A stretch of 55,904 nucleotides of DNA, from contig JAGQYS010000021.1 of assembly GCA_020435965.1 (NCBI GenBank), positions 1-55,904 of the forward strand, given 5' to 3'. Origin of the DNA: Flavobacteriaceae bacterium (GTDB lineage: Bacteria > Bacteroidota > Bacteroidia > Flavobacteriales > Flavobacteriaceae). The position numbers were made by a program, and so were the translations under genes. This document shows, in pieces, positions 46,744 through 55,313 of the stretch. Below the pieces are notes generated by a model. That model made no database searches. It saw only the letters and a program-made list of their open reading frames with translations, and was not told where the DNA came from. Within the stretch, counting starts at the first letter, position 1, and each line of letters starts with the position of its first letter.

Positions 46744-47505
46744 TTAGTGTTTAAAAAAGGCTTTGATTTTAGGATCTGTTGAAGCAGATAATTCCGCATA
46801 AGTACCAACTGCGTAGTCAATACCATCTATAAGCAATATCATCCTGTCTGAAATGACTCGTGCACAATCAACATCATGAGTAATGATGAGTGATGATGTG
46901 CCATATTTTTTTTGAATGTCTTGCATTAAAATAATAATTTCTTTAGCCGTTATAGGGTCTAAACCGCTTGTAGGTTCGTCATACAAAATGATTTTTGGTT
47001 GTAATATTAGCGTGCGAGCTAATGCAACACGACGTTTCATACCACCTGATAATTCCGAAGGCATTAAATCTATTGAGTTTGCTAACCCAACACTTTCTAG
47101 AGCTTCAATGACCATGGTTTCAGTATCTATATGTTCACCAAATTTTTTGGTATGACGACGTAAGGGAAATTCTAAATTTTCTCGCACAGTCATGGAGTCG
47201 TACAAAGCACTTCCTTGAAACAGAAACCCAATATCTGCTCGCAATATATCTAGGGCTTCTTGGTTAAGTTTAGTAATGTCATTGTACATTACCGAAATAG
47301 TGCCACTATCTGCTTCCATTAACCCAACCAAGCATTTTATCATGACAGATTTTCCTGAACCAGATTTACCCATAATAACCAAGTTTTCACCCTGAAATAA
47401 CTGCATGTTAAATCCGTTTAGCACATGGTTGTCGCCAAAGCTTTTATGCAAATTTTTAATTTCAAGAACAATATCTCGATTTGTTATGTTGTTTGGTGCT
47501 GTCAT
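46744..47505 (-). CDS. mlaF: MlaF-type ABC transporter ATPase
   Basis: 253 residues. Walker A GKSGSGKS (GKSGSGKSVMIKCL), signature LSGGMKRRVALART, Walker B KIILYDEPTSG, H-loop IITHD. The ATPase of the lipid transporter. Its start overlaps the permease stop by 4 nt, and mlaD follows 4 bp after its stop. Confidence 0.93.
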   Translation of the reverse strand: MTAPNNITNRDIVLEIKNLHKSFGDNHVLNGFNMQLFQGENLVIMGKSGSGKSVMIKCLVGLMEADSGTISVMYNDITKLNQEALDILRADIGFLFQGSALYDSMTVRENLEFPLRRHTKKFGEHIDTETMVIEALESVGLANSIDLMPSELSGGMKRRVALARTLILQPKIILYDEPTSGLDPITAKEIIILMQDIQKKYGTSSLIITHDVDCARVISDRMILLIDGIDYAVGTYAELSASTDPKIKAFFKH

Positions 47506-48284
47506 AAGTCATAAAAAATATCGGTTACAAAAACTGCTATAAAGTCAATAATAAAGAGCAATAATGATGTAAATACAACTGCTGAATTTGCTGCTTTACC
47601 GACACCTTCGGTTCCTTTTTCGCAATTATAACCTTTAAAGCAGCCAACGATACCTATGGCTAATCCAAAAAAGAAGGATTTAATGGTTGCTGGAATAATA
47701 TCGCCAAACTCTAAAGCATCAAATACTTGATTAAAATAAAGCATGAACGATACATTGCCTTTGACGTTCTCAACTAAATAAGAGCCAAATATGGCAATAA
47801 CATCGCCAATAATGACCAATAAAGGGAGCATTAACGTTACAGCCAAAACACGTGTAACCACCAAATACTTAAAAGGATTTGTTCCTGAAACTTCCATAGC
47901 ATCAATTTGTTCGGTAACTCGCATAGAACCTAACTCGGCACCAATACCTGAGCCAATTCTACCTGCGCAAACCAATGCGGTAATTATAGGGCCAATTTCT
48001 CTTACAATTGAAATACTTACCATAGATGGCATCCATGATACAGCACCAAATTCCATTAATGTAGGTCTAGTTTGTAAGGTAAGCACGAGCCCAATAATAA
48101 ACCCTGTTATAGCAACCAATAATAAGGAACGGTTGCCCATATTGTAGCATTGGTGCAATAATTCTTTAAACTCAAAAGGTCTTTTAAATGCTTCTCTAAA
48201 AAATCGTGATGTGAAATATGACAGTTCTCCAATTTCTATTAAGAAAGATTTTAACTGTGTTTTTATATTATTGAAGCTTGCCAT
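47502..48284 (-). CDS. mlaE: MlaE-type ABC transporter permease
   Basis: 260 residues with about five membrane helices and the MlaE signature GIGAELGSMRVTEQIDAMEV plus GRIGSGIG. First gene of an mlaE-mlaF-mlaD operon. No mlaC or mlaB gene follows, typical for Bacteroidetes. The code B promoter 24 bp upstream of the ATG links lipid transport to the regulon. Confidence 0.93.
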   Translation of the reverse strand: MASFNNIKTQLKSFLIEIGELSYFTSRFFREAFKRPFEFKELLHQCYNMGNRSLLLVAITGFIIGLVLTLQTRPTLMEFGAVSWMPSMVSISIVREIGPIITALVCAGRIGSGIGAELGSMRVTEQIDAMEVSGTNPFKYLVVTRVLAVTLMLPLLVIIGDVIAIFGSYLVENVKGNVSFMLYFNQVFDALEFGDIIPATIKSFFFGLAIGIVGCFKGYNCEKGTEGVGKAANSAVVFTSLLLFIIDFIAVFVTDIFYDL

Positions 48285-48307
48285 GCTGAATTTGTAACAA
48301 TCAGTAT

Positions 48308-48350
48308 CAAATTTATTGCAAATGGATGATGAATAAAATGATATAAATCA
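48308..48350 (-). promoter_or_regulatory. Code B promoter of the Mla operon
   Basis: Box TGATATAAATCA at 48339-48350. The minus-strand -7 element TAAATTTG (perfect) starts at 48315, 29.5 bp from the box centre. Confidence 0.8.
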
Positions 48351-48407
48351 TGTCAAAAGCATGGATAAAAACCAATTTTAATTTCGAAAGAAAAAAGTCA
48401 TTTAAAC

Positions 48408-48450
48408 TGATAATTGTCATTGTCAGCTTTAAGATTTATTTAGACATTTA
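48408..48450 (+). promoter_or_regulatory. Code B promoter of the coiled-coil protein
   Basis: Box TGATAATTGTCA at 48408-48419 (one mismatch in the right half). The -7-like element GACATTTA starts at 48443, 29.5 bp from the box centre; its first base differs from TAnnTTTA. Confidence 0.55.
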
Positions 48451-48473
48451 ACATCATCATAAAATTTATAATC

Positions 48474-49079
48474 ATGAAAAACAAAGAAGATAATCAATTT
48501 ATAGATAAAGTAATTGGAGCGCTTAGAAAGACAGCCACTGAATTAGAAGAATTTCGAGTGCAAGCTGCTTTAGGAAAAGCTGAAGCTCAAGATAAGTATG
48601 AAGAGATTAAGAAGAAATTCAACCTTTTTATACATGAGAGTGAGCATAAAGTAAAAGGTGCTAAAGAGAAAATTGATGATCTCAATACCAAGTTTGATGA
48701 ACTACGTGTGCAATTAGCATTAGGTAAAGCAGAGACTAAAGAGGTTTTTCAAAAACAAAAAAAAGAGTTACTTTCAACCTTACATGATATTGAAGTAAAA
48801 ATAAAAACAAATGAAACACTCAATAGAATATACGCTTTAACTTTAATTGAAATTGAACAATTTAAAATTCAATTGGAAATTTTAGAACAGAAGTTTAACA
48901 AAGAGAAGGATGAAGCTAAAGACACTTTTGAAAAAGGAAAAAAAGACTTCAATGCGTTTATAGATAAGATTAAAGAGAAGTATGGAAAAAAGAAAGAAGA
49001 AGAAACAAAACTAGAACATTTTCAAAATGAAATTTCCGAAGCGTTTCATCATTTCAAAAAAGCATTTTCTAAACCATAA
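48474..49079 (+). CDS. Coiled-coil stress protein with three internal repeats
   Basis: 201 residues, soluble, almost entirely helical and highly charged. Three related segments: LEEFRVQAALGKAEAQDKYE (from about 22), FDELRVQLALGKAETKEVFQ (about 73) and IEQFKIQLEILEQKFNKEKD (about 128), each about 50 residues apart. It resembles apolipoprotein-like amphipathic repeats that bind membranes or lipid surfaces; no enzyme motifs. Single gene with its own code B promoter and terminator. Confidence 0.75.
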   Translation: MKNKEDNQFIDKVIGALRKTATELEEFRVQAALGKAEAQDKYEEIKKKFNLFIHESEHKVKGAKEKIDDLNTKFDELRVQLALGKAETKEVFQKQKKELLSTLHDIEVKIKTNETLNRIYALTLIEIEQFKIQLEILEQKFNKEKDEAKDTFEKGKKDFNAFIDKIKEKYGKKKEEETKLEHFQNEISEAFHHFKKAFSKP

Positions 49080-49095
49080 CCTTTAAGGTTCAGAT

Positions 49096-49126
49096 AAAAA
49101 AGGCACACTTTTTAGTGTGCCTTTTT
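49096..49126. terminator. Bidirectional terminator
   Basis: AAAAAGGCACACT (49096-49109 region) / AGTGTGCCTTTTT (49114-49126). It separates the coiled-coil gene from the convergent AarF kinase gene and has T runs on both sides. Confidence 0.85.
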
Positions 49127-49160
49127 GTATTTAAAAAACGTATTGTATTATTAGAATAAA

Positions 49161-50864
49161 CTAATAATCATAATCTCCTTTTTTGATATTGTTTAGCATC
49201 CCAAATCCTAAAATTACAGCTAAGGCAAAACTAGTCATGCCTAAAACAGAAATACCATTCCAAAGTGTGCCAATCTCAAAAATTATAAATAAAGACGCAC
49301 CAATTATTAAAGCTACCATAATAAAAGCAGCAATTAGCTGTTTTGTAATTCTTTGTAGTGTATGTACCATTGGATCAATACCTCTATGTGTTAAATCTAC
49401 TTTAACCTGTCCTGAATTAATTTTACGTATGGCATTTTTTAAATCTGATGGAAATTCTTCCATATAATCTGTGATTTCTAAAATAGAATTCGCAACTTTT
49501 TTGCCCATTTTTAAAGGGTTAAACTTTTCAGCAACACTTTTCCTAAGGTAGGGTTTTACAATTTCAAATTGTTCCAATGTTGGATCTAGTTTACTAATAA
49601 CACCTTCAAGGGTTACTAAAGACCTTGCAAAAAGGAAAAAATATGTTGGTACTTTTAAGCCATGTGCTATTATGATATCTTTTAAATCTAACAGAATTGT
49701 ACTCATTTCATTTTCATGAATTTCCCTTACATAATACTTTTCTACAAATTCGTTAATATCATACTCCAAATCCCTCATGTTTTCAATAGAAACGTCATTA
49801 GATAGTTGTTGTAAGGTTTTGATGATGTTTTTTACATCTTTATTGGTGATGGCAATAAATAATTTTCCAAAAACAGCAATATCTCTTGGCAGCATACTTC
49901 CCATCATGCCAAAGTCTAAGTAACATATATGGTTGTTTGGAAGTACTAATAAGTTACCAGGATGCGGATCGGCATGAAAAAAGCCATACTCAAAAATTTG
50001 CTTAAAATAACTTATAGCAAGCCTTTTGGCAATAATTTTAGTATCAATGTTTTTAGCTTTTAAAGCATCAATTTGGTTTATTTTAATTCCTGAAATAAAC
50101 TCTAAAGCCAAAATTTTTGTAGTTGTAAGCGAAGGATATACTTTTGGAGCTTCTGCAAATTGGTCTAATGATGTATCATTCTCCAAGTTGTTGTAAAATC
50201 TTTGTACGTTAATAGATTCGTGTATAAAATCAATTTCCTTTAAAATGGAATCTTCAAAGTTTTTAACAAGCCCAACAGGATCAAAACTTTTTAAAGACGG
50301 CATTCTTCGTTCTAATATTTCGGCAATTCTGTACATTGCTTTAATGTCTTCAGCTATAATTTCTTGAATACCTGATCGTTGAATTTTTAGAGCCACTCGT
50401 TTTCCTGTGTGTAAAGTAACTCTATGTACTTGAGCTATGGAGGCCGATGCAAAGGGAGTTGGCTCAAACCAAGCAAATAAGTTTTCTACTTTGTCTTTTA
50501 GCTCTGTCTCAACAATGTGTTTGGCTACATCTTCAGGCATTGGTGGTACATTGTCGTGAAGTTTTTCTAATTCTATAGCTAAATCTAAAGGAATTAAATC
50601 TGGTCTGTTGCTTAAAATTTGTCCAAACTTTACAAACGTAGGCCCTAATTCCTCACAAACTAATCTCATTTTTGCCCATTTACTATATTCTGTGGCTTTT
50701 TTTCTGGAGGATTTAGGTATGATTTTTTGTAAAAAAGTATATTCTTTGCTCTCTTCCAGATAATCTACCAAATCTTCAAAACCATATTTAATGAGGACTT
50801 TTAGTATTTGGTTGTATCTAGAGATTGACCTAAAGTTCTTTCCAATTCCTGATATTATTCCCAT
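49161..50864 (-). CDS. ABC1/AarF (UbiB) family atypical kinase
   Basis: 567 residues. The KxGQ-containing segment LGPTFVKFGQILSNRPDLIP, the Ala-rich nucleotide loop FASASIAQVHRV, KIQRSGI lysine, catalytic HADPHPGN and metal-binding LDFGMMG are all present. Two membrane helices end the protein (about 500-550). The family is linked to isoprenoid-quinone or lipid homeostasis. It lies 4 bp after the helical gene at 50869 and is driven by the leftward code B promoter at 51265. Confidence 0.92.
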   Translation of the reverse strand: MGIISGIGKNFRSISRYNQILKVLIKYGFEDLVDYLEESKEYTFLQKIIPKSSRKKATEYSKWAKMRLVCEELGPTFVKFGQILSNRPDLIPLDLAIELEKLHDNVPPMPEDVAKHIVETELKDKVENLFAWFEPTPFASASIAQVHRVTLHTGKRVALKIQRSGIQEIIAEDIKAMYRIAEILERRMPSLKSFDPVGLVKNFEDSILKEIDFIHESINVQRFYNNLENDTSLDQFAEAPKVYPSLTTTKILALEFISGIKINQIDALKAKNIDTKIIAKRLAISYFKQIFEYGFFHADPHPGNLLVLPNNHICYLDFGMMGSMLPRDIAVFGKLFIAITNKDVKNIIKTLQQLSNDVSIENMRDLEYDINEFVEKYYVREIHENEMSTILLDLKDIIIAHGLKVPTYFFLFARSLVTLEGVISKLDPTLEQFEIVKPYLRKSVAEKFNPLKMGKKVANSILEITDYMEEFPSDLKNAIRKINSGQVKVDLTHRGIDPMVHTLQRITKQLIAAFIMVALIIGASLFIIFEIGTLWNGISVLGMTSFALAVILGFGMLNNIKKGDYDY

Positions 50865-50868
50865 TATT

Positions 50869-51237
50869 TTATGCTTCCAGTTTGTTTAGTCTTGCTTCTA
50901 AAAGCGCTACTGTAGCGTCTAATTTTTCTAGCTTTTCATTGAGTGCTTTAATTTCGTCTAAATGCGCCACATTTATTTTTTTGTAGAACTTAACTACCAA
51001 TTCTTCAACTTTTTCATTAAGTTCTTCTTTAAGTTCATGAGTTTTCAAGATTATTTTATCTACAAACTCTAGCTCATTTCCATTTTCGTCCAATTGAGAT
51101 TCAGATACTATTTTATTGATATTATCTTTTCCTTTTTCAGAAAGCTCACTTATTTTGTCAAGAAATTGTGTGTCTCTAGCTATATAATAAAGACTAGAAC
51201 TCAACGTAAGTAGCTCTAAAATGGTTTTGGTTTTCAT
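50869..51237 (-). CDS. Helical hypothetical protein, AarF partner
   Basis: 122 residues. N-terminal hydrophobic segment (TILELLTLSSSLYYIARD), then acidic helices and a C-terminal heptad coiled coil (LNEKLEKLDATVALLEARLN). It resembles phasin-like granule-associated proteins in layout only. The ATG at 51237 is preferred over a GTG at 51243. Operon with the AarF kinase. Confidence 0.7.
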   Translation of the reverse strand: MKTKTILELLTLSSSLYYIARDTQFLDKISELSEKGKDNINKIVSESQLDENGNELEFVDKIILKTHELKEELNEKVEELVVKFYKKINVAHLDEIKALNEKLEKLDATVALLEARLNKLEA

Positions 51238-51264
51238 AATCACATATTTAATTTAAACTACGAT

Positions 51265-51307
51265 TAAAAGTATTAATAAACACAATGTTTTAATATGATA
51301 TTAATCA
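51265..51307 (-). promoter_or_regulatory. Leftward half of the bidirectional code B promoter
   Basis: Box TGATATTAATCA at 51296-51307. The minus-strand -7 element TACTTTTA starts at 51272, 29.5 bp from the box centre. Serves the 50869-49161 operon. Confidence 0.75.
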
Positions 51308-51338
51308 TATATGAAAACTTATTAAAGCTTTAATTTTG
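51296..51338 (+). promoter_or_regulatory. Rightward half of the bidirectional code B promoter
   Basis: The same box (51296-51307). The plus-strand -7 element TAATTTTG, a perfect consensus, starts at 51331, again 29.5 bp from the box centre. Serves the CBS protein gene at 51366. Confidence 0.8.
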
Positions 51339-51365
51339 ATTTTAGGATTATTAAATTTAAGTAAG

Positions 51366-51773
51366 ATGAAGACAATTTCAATAAAAGAAGTAATGACTAA
51401 AAACGTAGTTTGTGTTAATCCAGAACAACAACTTTTGGATGTGAAACATATTTATGAGAAAGATAAATTTCACCACCATATTCCGGTTGAAGAAAATGGT
51501 AAATTAGTTGGTATGGTTAGTTTAATAGACTTTATGTATAATATTTCTGGAGCTGGAATAAGTGATGAAAACGCTGTGTATAAAGAAAGGAAAGTAAAAG
51601 ATATCATGACACAAAAACCATTTTATTTAACCACAAAGGCAACTATTGAAGATGTTTCAAAAGCATTATCAAAAGGTAATTACCATGCTGTTCCAGTACT
51701 GGAAAACGATAGAATAGTAGGTATAGTTTCTACAGCGGACCTTATCAAGTATTTTCTTAAAAATGCCTTGTAA
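51366..51773 (+). CDS. Two-CBS-domain protein
   Basis: 135 residues, a CBS pair: IKEVMTKNVVCVNPEQQLLD with HIPVEENGKLVGMVSLIDFM, then VKDIMTQKPFYLTTKATIED with HAVPVLENDRIVGIVSTADL. It likely binds adenine nucleotides and signals energy state. The start is the ATG at 51366, after the -7 element at 51331-51338; an upstream start at 51336 would overlap the promoter. CBS proteins are common in FNR-type and DosR-type stress regulons. Confidence 0.92.
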   Translation: MKTISIKEVMTKNVVCVNPEQQLLDVKHIYEKDKFHHHIPVEENGKLVGMVSLIDFMYNISGAGISDENAVYKERKVKDIMTQKPFYLTTKATIEDVSKALSKGNYHAVPVLENDRIVGIVSTADLIKYFLKNAL

Positions 51774-51805
51774 TATTTGGTTCTAGTGTAAATAATTTAC
51801 GGTGC

Positions 51806-51848
51806 TGATATTTATCATTTCAATTCGTTTTTGCTTTTTTTATTTTGG
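51806..51848 (+). promoter_or_regulatory. Code B promoter of the HMA gene
   Basis: Box TGATATTTATCA at 51806-51817. The -7 element TATTTTGG starts at 51841 (one mismatch), 29.5 bp from the box centre. Confidence 0.7.
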
Positions 51849-51867
51849 TTAAACAATAAATGAAGTT

Positions 51868-52092
51868 ATGAGAACTACAGTACATATACAAAATCTAAGA
51901 TCTTGTGGCTGTGAAACCACAATAATCAATAAGCTTTCGGCATTAAAAAATATTTCAGAAGTTGTTGTAGACCAAGAAGCAGAAAGTGTAACATTTAATT
52001 TTCATACCAAACATGATTTTGAAAGAGCCAAAGATGTTCTTTCCATGATTGGTTATCCTATTATCGGAACCGAAAACAAATTAGAAATTTAA
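51868..52092 (+). CDS. Small HMA-like protein with Cys-Gly-Cys motif
   Basis: 74 residues with the ferredoxin-like beta-alpha-beta pattern of heavy-metal-associated domains: MRTTVHIQNLRSCGCETTII, VVVDQEAESVTFNF. The metal-binding loop is S-C-G-C instead of the usual CxxC, so metal binding would be unusual. It may share a transcript with the L,D-transpeptidase 71 bp downstream, for which no separate box was found. Confidence 0.75.
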   Translation: MRTTVHIQNLRSCGCETTIINKLSALKNISEVVVDQEAESVTFNFHTKHDFERAKDVLSMIGYPIIGTENKLEI

Positions 52093-52163
52093 AAAAGGTG
52101 TATAATCAATAGTTTGGTTTAAAAACATCTTGAATCATAATAATTAAATTAACAACTTGTTAA

Positions 52164-53099
52164 ATGAATAAACTAATAGTAATTAAATACGCTTTTGCGT
52201 CATTACTGTTTGCTGTTTCTGTAAATTCATCGGAAAAGAGCAGGGATTATTCAAAATTTGCTAATAATTTAAAACAGGTTTGCTTCCAAGATTCTTTACC
52301 CAATTTAATTACAATAAATAAGGTTATAACTATTGAAAATTACTTTCAATATTTAGATTCCTTGGTAAATAAATATGACTCATTAACGTCTTATAAATTA
52401 ACGGAGCATTTACTGGTAAGAGCAAATCCATGGATTATAGATACACTCCAAAATACAGATTATTATAGAAGAATTGCTAAAGATTCTTTTGTATATAACC
52501 AAAAAAAGATGGTGGTATTGACAAAAGGAGCAACCTTGATTGTTCCAGACTCTATCACAGCTAATAAAATTCAGAATTCGTTTAATAACACATTAATAGA
52601 TGTTAATATTCCGGAGTTTAAACTACGTATTTATGAGGCATCTACTAAGCTTTACGAGTTTCCTGTAAGAGTTGGCAGGGATGAAAAAGTTTATCTTGAA
52701 ATGTCTGGAAGGGTTCAAGATTTAAAAACCAAAACAGGCGAAGGCCGCATTGTAAAACATGTTCGCAATCCAAGGTATTTTAATCCTGTAAACAACCATG
52801 AATATTTTGTGACCAAGAGAGACGATAATAGAGTAACAAAACTACCTCAAATCCCTTTTATAGAAACAGAAATTAATGGCATTAGAAACGGCCAGTTAAT
52901 ACATCCAACTACAAATGCAGCTACCTTGGGCAAAGTGTATTCCAATGGTTGTATTGGCACCAATGAGGCTGATGCTTGGGTTATTTATTATTATGCGCCT
53001 ATTGAGACTAAAATAAAAATCAGGTACGATTTAAACGTGGTTGATGCATCTGGTGATAGTATTGTGTTAAAAGATATTTATAATAAAAAGCAGAAGTGA
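52164..53099 (+). CDS. L,D-transpeptidase (YkuD fold)
   Basis: 311 residues, signal peptide of weak type (residues 1-22, SLLFAVSVNS). The YkuD domain lies near the C-terminus (about 145-290): IPEFKLRIYEASTKLYEFPV, VGRDEKVY, a histidine in QLIHPTTNAATLGKVYSNG and the catalytic cysteine in SNGCIGT. The family consensus is SxGCxR; here Gly replaces the Arg. It would crosslink peptidoglycan or attach proteins to it in the periplasm. It ends 9 bp before the convergent dehydrogenase gene. Confidence 0.85.
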   Translation: MNKLIVIKYAFASLLFAVSVNSSEKSRDYSKFANNLKQVCFQDSLPNLITINKVITIENYFQYLDSLVNKYDSLTSYKLTEHLLVRANPWIIDTLQNTDYYRRIAKDSFVYNQKKMVVLTKGATLIVPDSITANKIQNSFNNTLIDVNIPEFKLRIYEASTKLYEFPVRVGRDEKVYLEMSGRVQDLKTKTGEGRIVKHVRNPRYFNPVNNHEYFVTKRDDNRVTKLPQIPFIETEINGIRNGQLIHPTTNAATLGKVYSNGCIGTNEADAWVIYYYAPIETKIKIRYDLNVVDASGDSIVLKDIYNKKQK

Positions 53100-53108
53100 T
53101 TGTCCTGT

Positions 53109-54101
53109 TTACGTTGTTAGTTCATTTTCCGTTTCTTTACCTTCGTTCCAGCAATCTAGGTTGTAAATGGTGGTTTCGGCAATATTTGTTAATGCCTCTT
53201 CGGTTAAAAAAGCATGATGCCCAGTAATTAGCACATTAGGCATTGCATTTAATTTAATGAGTAAGTCATCATCAGGGATATTTTGAGAAAAATCATTAAA
53301 GAAAATCTCACTTTCATTTTCGTAAACATCTATTCCTAAGGCGCTTATTTTTCCGTTTTTCAATCCATCAATCACATGTTCTGTATTTATAATAGCACCT
53401 CTTGCTGTATTTATTATAATGACGCCATCTTTCATTTTAGATATTAAATCTTCATCAATTAACTGGTGAGTTTCACTATTTAAAGGAACATGAAAAGAAA
53501 TGATATCGCTTTGCTTACATAAATCTTTTAAAGTTGTGTATTTTAAGTTGAACTTGTTTACCAAGCCTGCATTTTCATTAATATCGTAACCCAACAAGCT
53601 ACAACCAAAGCCATGCATTATTTTGGTCATAACTGAGCCTATTTTTCCAGTACCAATAATGCCAACAGTTTTATTTTGTAAATCTTGACCAATAAGATCG
53701 TTTACATCAAAGTTGAATAACTTTACACGACGATTAGATTCTATTATTTTTCTATTAAGAGTCAATAGTAAGCAGACAGCATGTTCTGCGATTGCATTGG
53801 GAGAGTATTCAGGAACATTGGCTACTCTAATATTTAATCTTTTAGCTGCTCTTAAATTTACATTATCATATCCAACAGAACGAAGTGTTATGTGTTTTAC
53901 ACCTAAATCTTTAAGTTTTTCAATAGTTATAAAACTAGCCTCATCACCTGAAAATATAGAAATACTATCAAAACCAACAGCTTTTATGGCGGTTTTAGAG
54001 GATAGCGATTCTTTAATAAAACTAAGTTTATGTTTTCTGTTATTTGCCTTTTCTAAATAAGGAATTTCAAAGTCTTTGGCACTGTAAATGAGTACTTTCA
54101 T
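53109..54101 (-). CDS. D-2-hydroxyacid dehydrogenase, D-lactate type
   Basis: 330 residues, NAD-dependent. Rossmann motif TVGIIGTGKIGSVM; substrate-binding and catalytic residues: Arg in INTARGAIIN, Glu in IDVYENE, His in GHHAFLTEEAL. Most similar to fermentative D-lactate dehydrogenases, which regenerate NAD+ when oxygen is short. The code B promoter just upstream fits a low-oxygen regulon. Confidence 0.92.
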   Translation of the reverse strand: MKVLIYSAKDFEIPYLEKANNRKHKLSFIKESLSSKTAIKAVGFDSISIFSGDEASFITIEKLKDLGVKHITLRSVGYDNVNLRAAKRLNIRVANVPEYSPNAIAEHAVCLLLTLNRKIIESNRRVKLFNFDVNDLIGQDLQNKTVGIIGTGKIGSVMTKIMHGFGCSLLGYDINENAGLVNKFNLKYTTLKDLCKQSDIISFHVPLNSETHQLIDEDLISKMKDGVIIINTARGAIINTEHVIDGLKNGKISALGIDVYENESEIFFNDFSQNIPDDDLLIKLNAMPNVLITGHHAFLTEEALTNIAETTIYNLDCWNEGKETENELTT

Positions 54102-54130
54102 GATAATTGGTTGTAAGAATACGAATTGTA

Positions 54131-54173
54131 TAAATTTATCTAGAAACTATTTGATAGCAAATGATATTTATCA
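54131..54173 (-). promoter_or_regulatory. Code B promoter of the D-lactate-type dehydrogenase
   Basis: Box TGATATTTATCA at 54162-54173. The minus-strand -7 element TAAATTTA starts at 54138, 29.5 bp from the box centre. Confidence 0.8.
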
Positions 54174-54359
54174 GGATTGAATTAAAAAAGAAAGCCTTGA
54201 AAATATCTCTATTTAAAAGGTTTTGGTAGAAATTGAATGAATTTTAGAGCAGAGTTGCAGCATGTATTTGCTTTAGATTTTCATATACATGGCCATTGCA
54301 GCCATCATCATACCAAACTAATCGTAAAAAATTTGTGATAACATATTATATTTTTAAAT

Positions 54360-55313
54360 TTATTTATTCTCTAATTCTAATTGCTTCGCTTTGTTTTCTA
54401 TTAGTGCAATTAAAGAGCTTTTGTTTACATCACTTAAAAAACTACAGGTAATTAATTCTTGCCATTGCTGCATGCCTTTTTCTATACGATTCCATAGGTT
54501 TTCAATAGCTTTTGCGGGTATTTGTGCTTTGGCCATGGCTTCGTTAAAATCTAGACGCTTTATTTTTCGCTTTTTACCGTTAAGGTTTAGTGCTAATTCT
54601 TCTTGGTCTTCTGGAATTAATAATTTAACCGCTACCATGTCATAGGCTGGTGCCAATGCATAGTGTTTACTGTCTTTTGCAATGAGTGAAAAGTTTTTTA
54701 AATGCATATCGTTATTTCCAATAAGGAAAGAAACAATAACTTGCTCATAAAATTTTACGGCATCCAGTAATGGGTTTTGGGCATAGGTTATTATGCCTTT
54801 TGCAATTTGCTCGTATGATCCACGGTATTTATGTTCTGTGAGTCGCTCTGTGAATTGACAAGCATCTTCCATAGGGTACTTTTCGTTATTTGCAGTACGA
54901 TCTATACGTTTGGTTAAATAGGCTAAAGCACCATCTTTTAATGGGATTAACAAAAAGGGCACTGTTGCTATACCACAAGCTTGTGCCAATAACATGGATA
55001 GCGCCTCAATTTCTGTTATCTGTGGATACAAATGAAATGGTGGTTTTAAAATATACCTGCCATTTAATTCACCTACAATGGTTAACCTATTTTGAGCATT
55101 TTCATGAGTGAACCCTAATGATAATTTTGGCTGTACACCAGTAACGATGATTCGCTGTGCTACGTTTTCTTTTGCCAAGGCTTCTATTTGAGACAACTCG
55201 TACTCTAATTGTAGTACAGGCGTGTCTTCTTGCCAAAAAGCTGTTAGGCAGTTTTGATGGTAATTTGTTTCACCATCCTCTAGTTTTTTATGACATGCTA
55301 AACAATAGTTCAT
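54360..55313 (-). CDS. HipT-like kinase toxin (HipA C-terminal domain)
   Basis: 317 residues. An N-terminal zinc-knuckle-like element (C4, C7, H8, H19, C22) precedes the HipA kinase fold. Gly-rich loop IIVTGVQPKLSLGF (T58, K63), ELNGRYILKPP with the ATP lysine, catalytic GNNDMHLKNFSLI and metal-binding APAYDMVAV. HipA-type kinases phosphorylate a translation component, classically a tRNA synthetase, and cause dormancy. The N-subdomain is absent and is encoded by the upstream gene, as in the tripartite HipBST systems. Its start overlaps that gene's stop by 4 nt. Confidence 0.88.
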   Translation of the reverse strand: MNYCLACHKKLEDGETNYHQNCLTAFWQEDTPVLQLEYELSQIEALAKENVAQRIIVTGVQPKLSLGFTHENAQNRLTIVGELNGRYILKPPFHLYPQITEIEALSMLLAQACGIATVPFLLIPLKDGALAYLTKRIDRTANNEKYPMEDACQFTERLTEHKYRGSYEQIAKGIITYAQNPLLDAVKFYEQVIVSFLIGNNDMHLKNFSLIAKDSKHYALAPAYDMVAVKLLIPEDQEELALNLNGKKRKIKRLDFNEAMAKAQIPAKAIENLWNRIEKGMQQWQELITCSFLSDVNKSSLIALIENKAKQLELENK

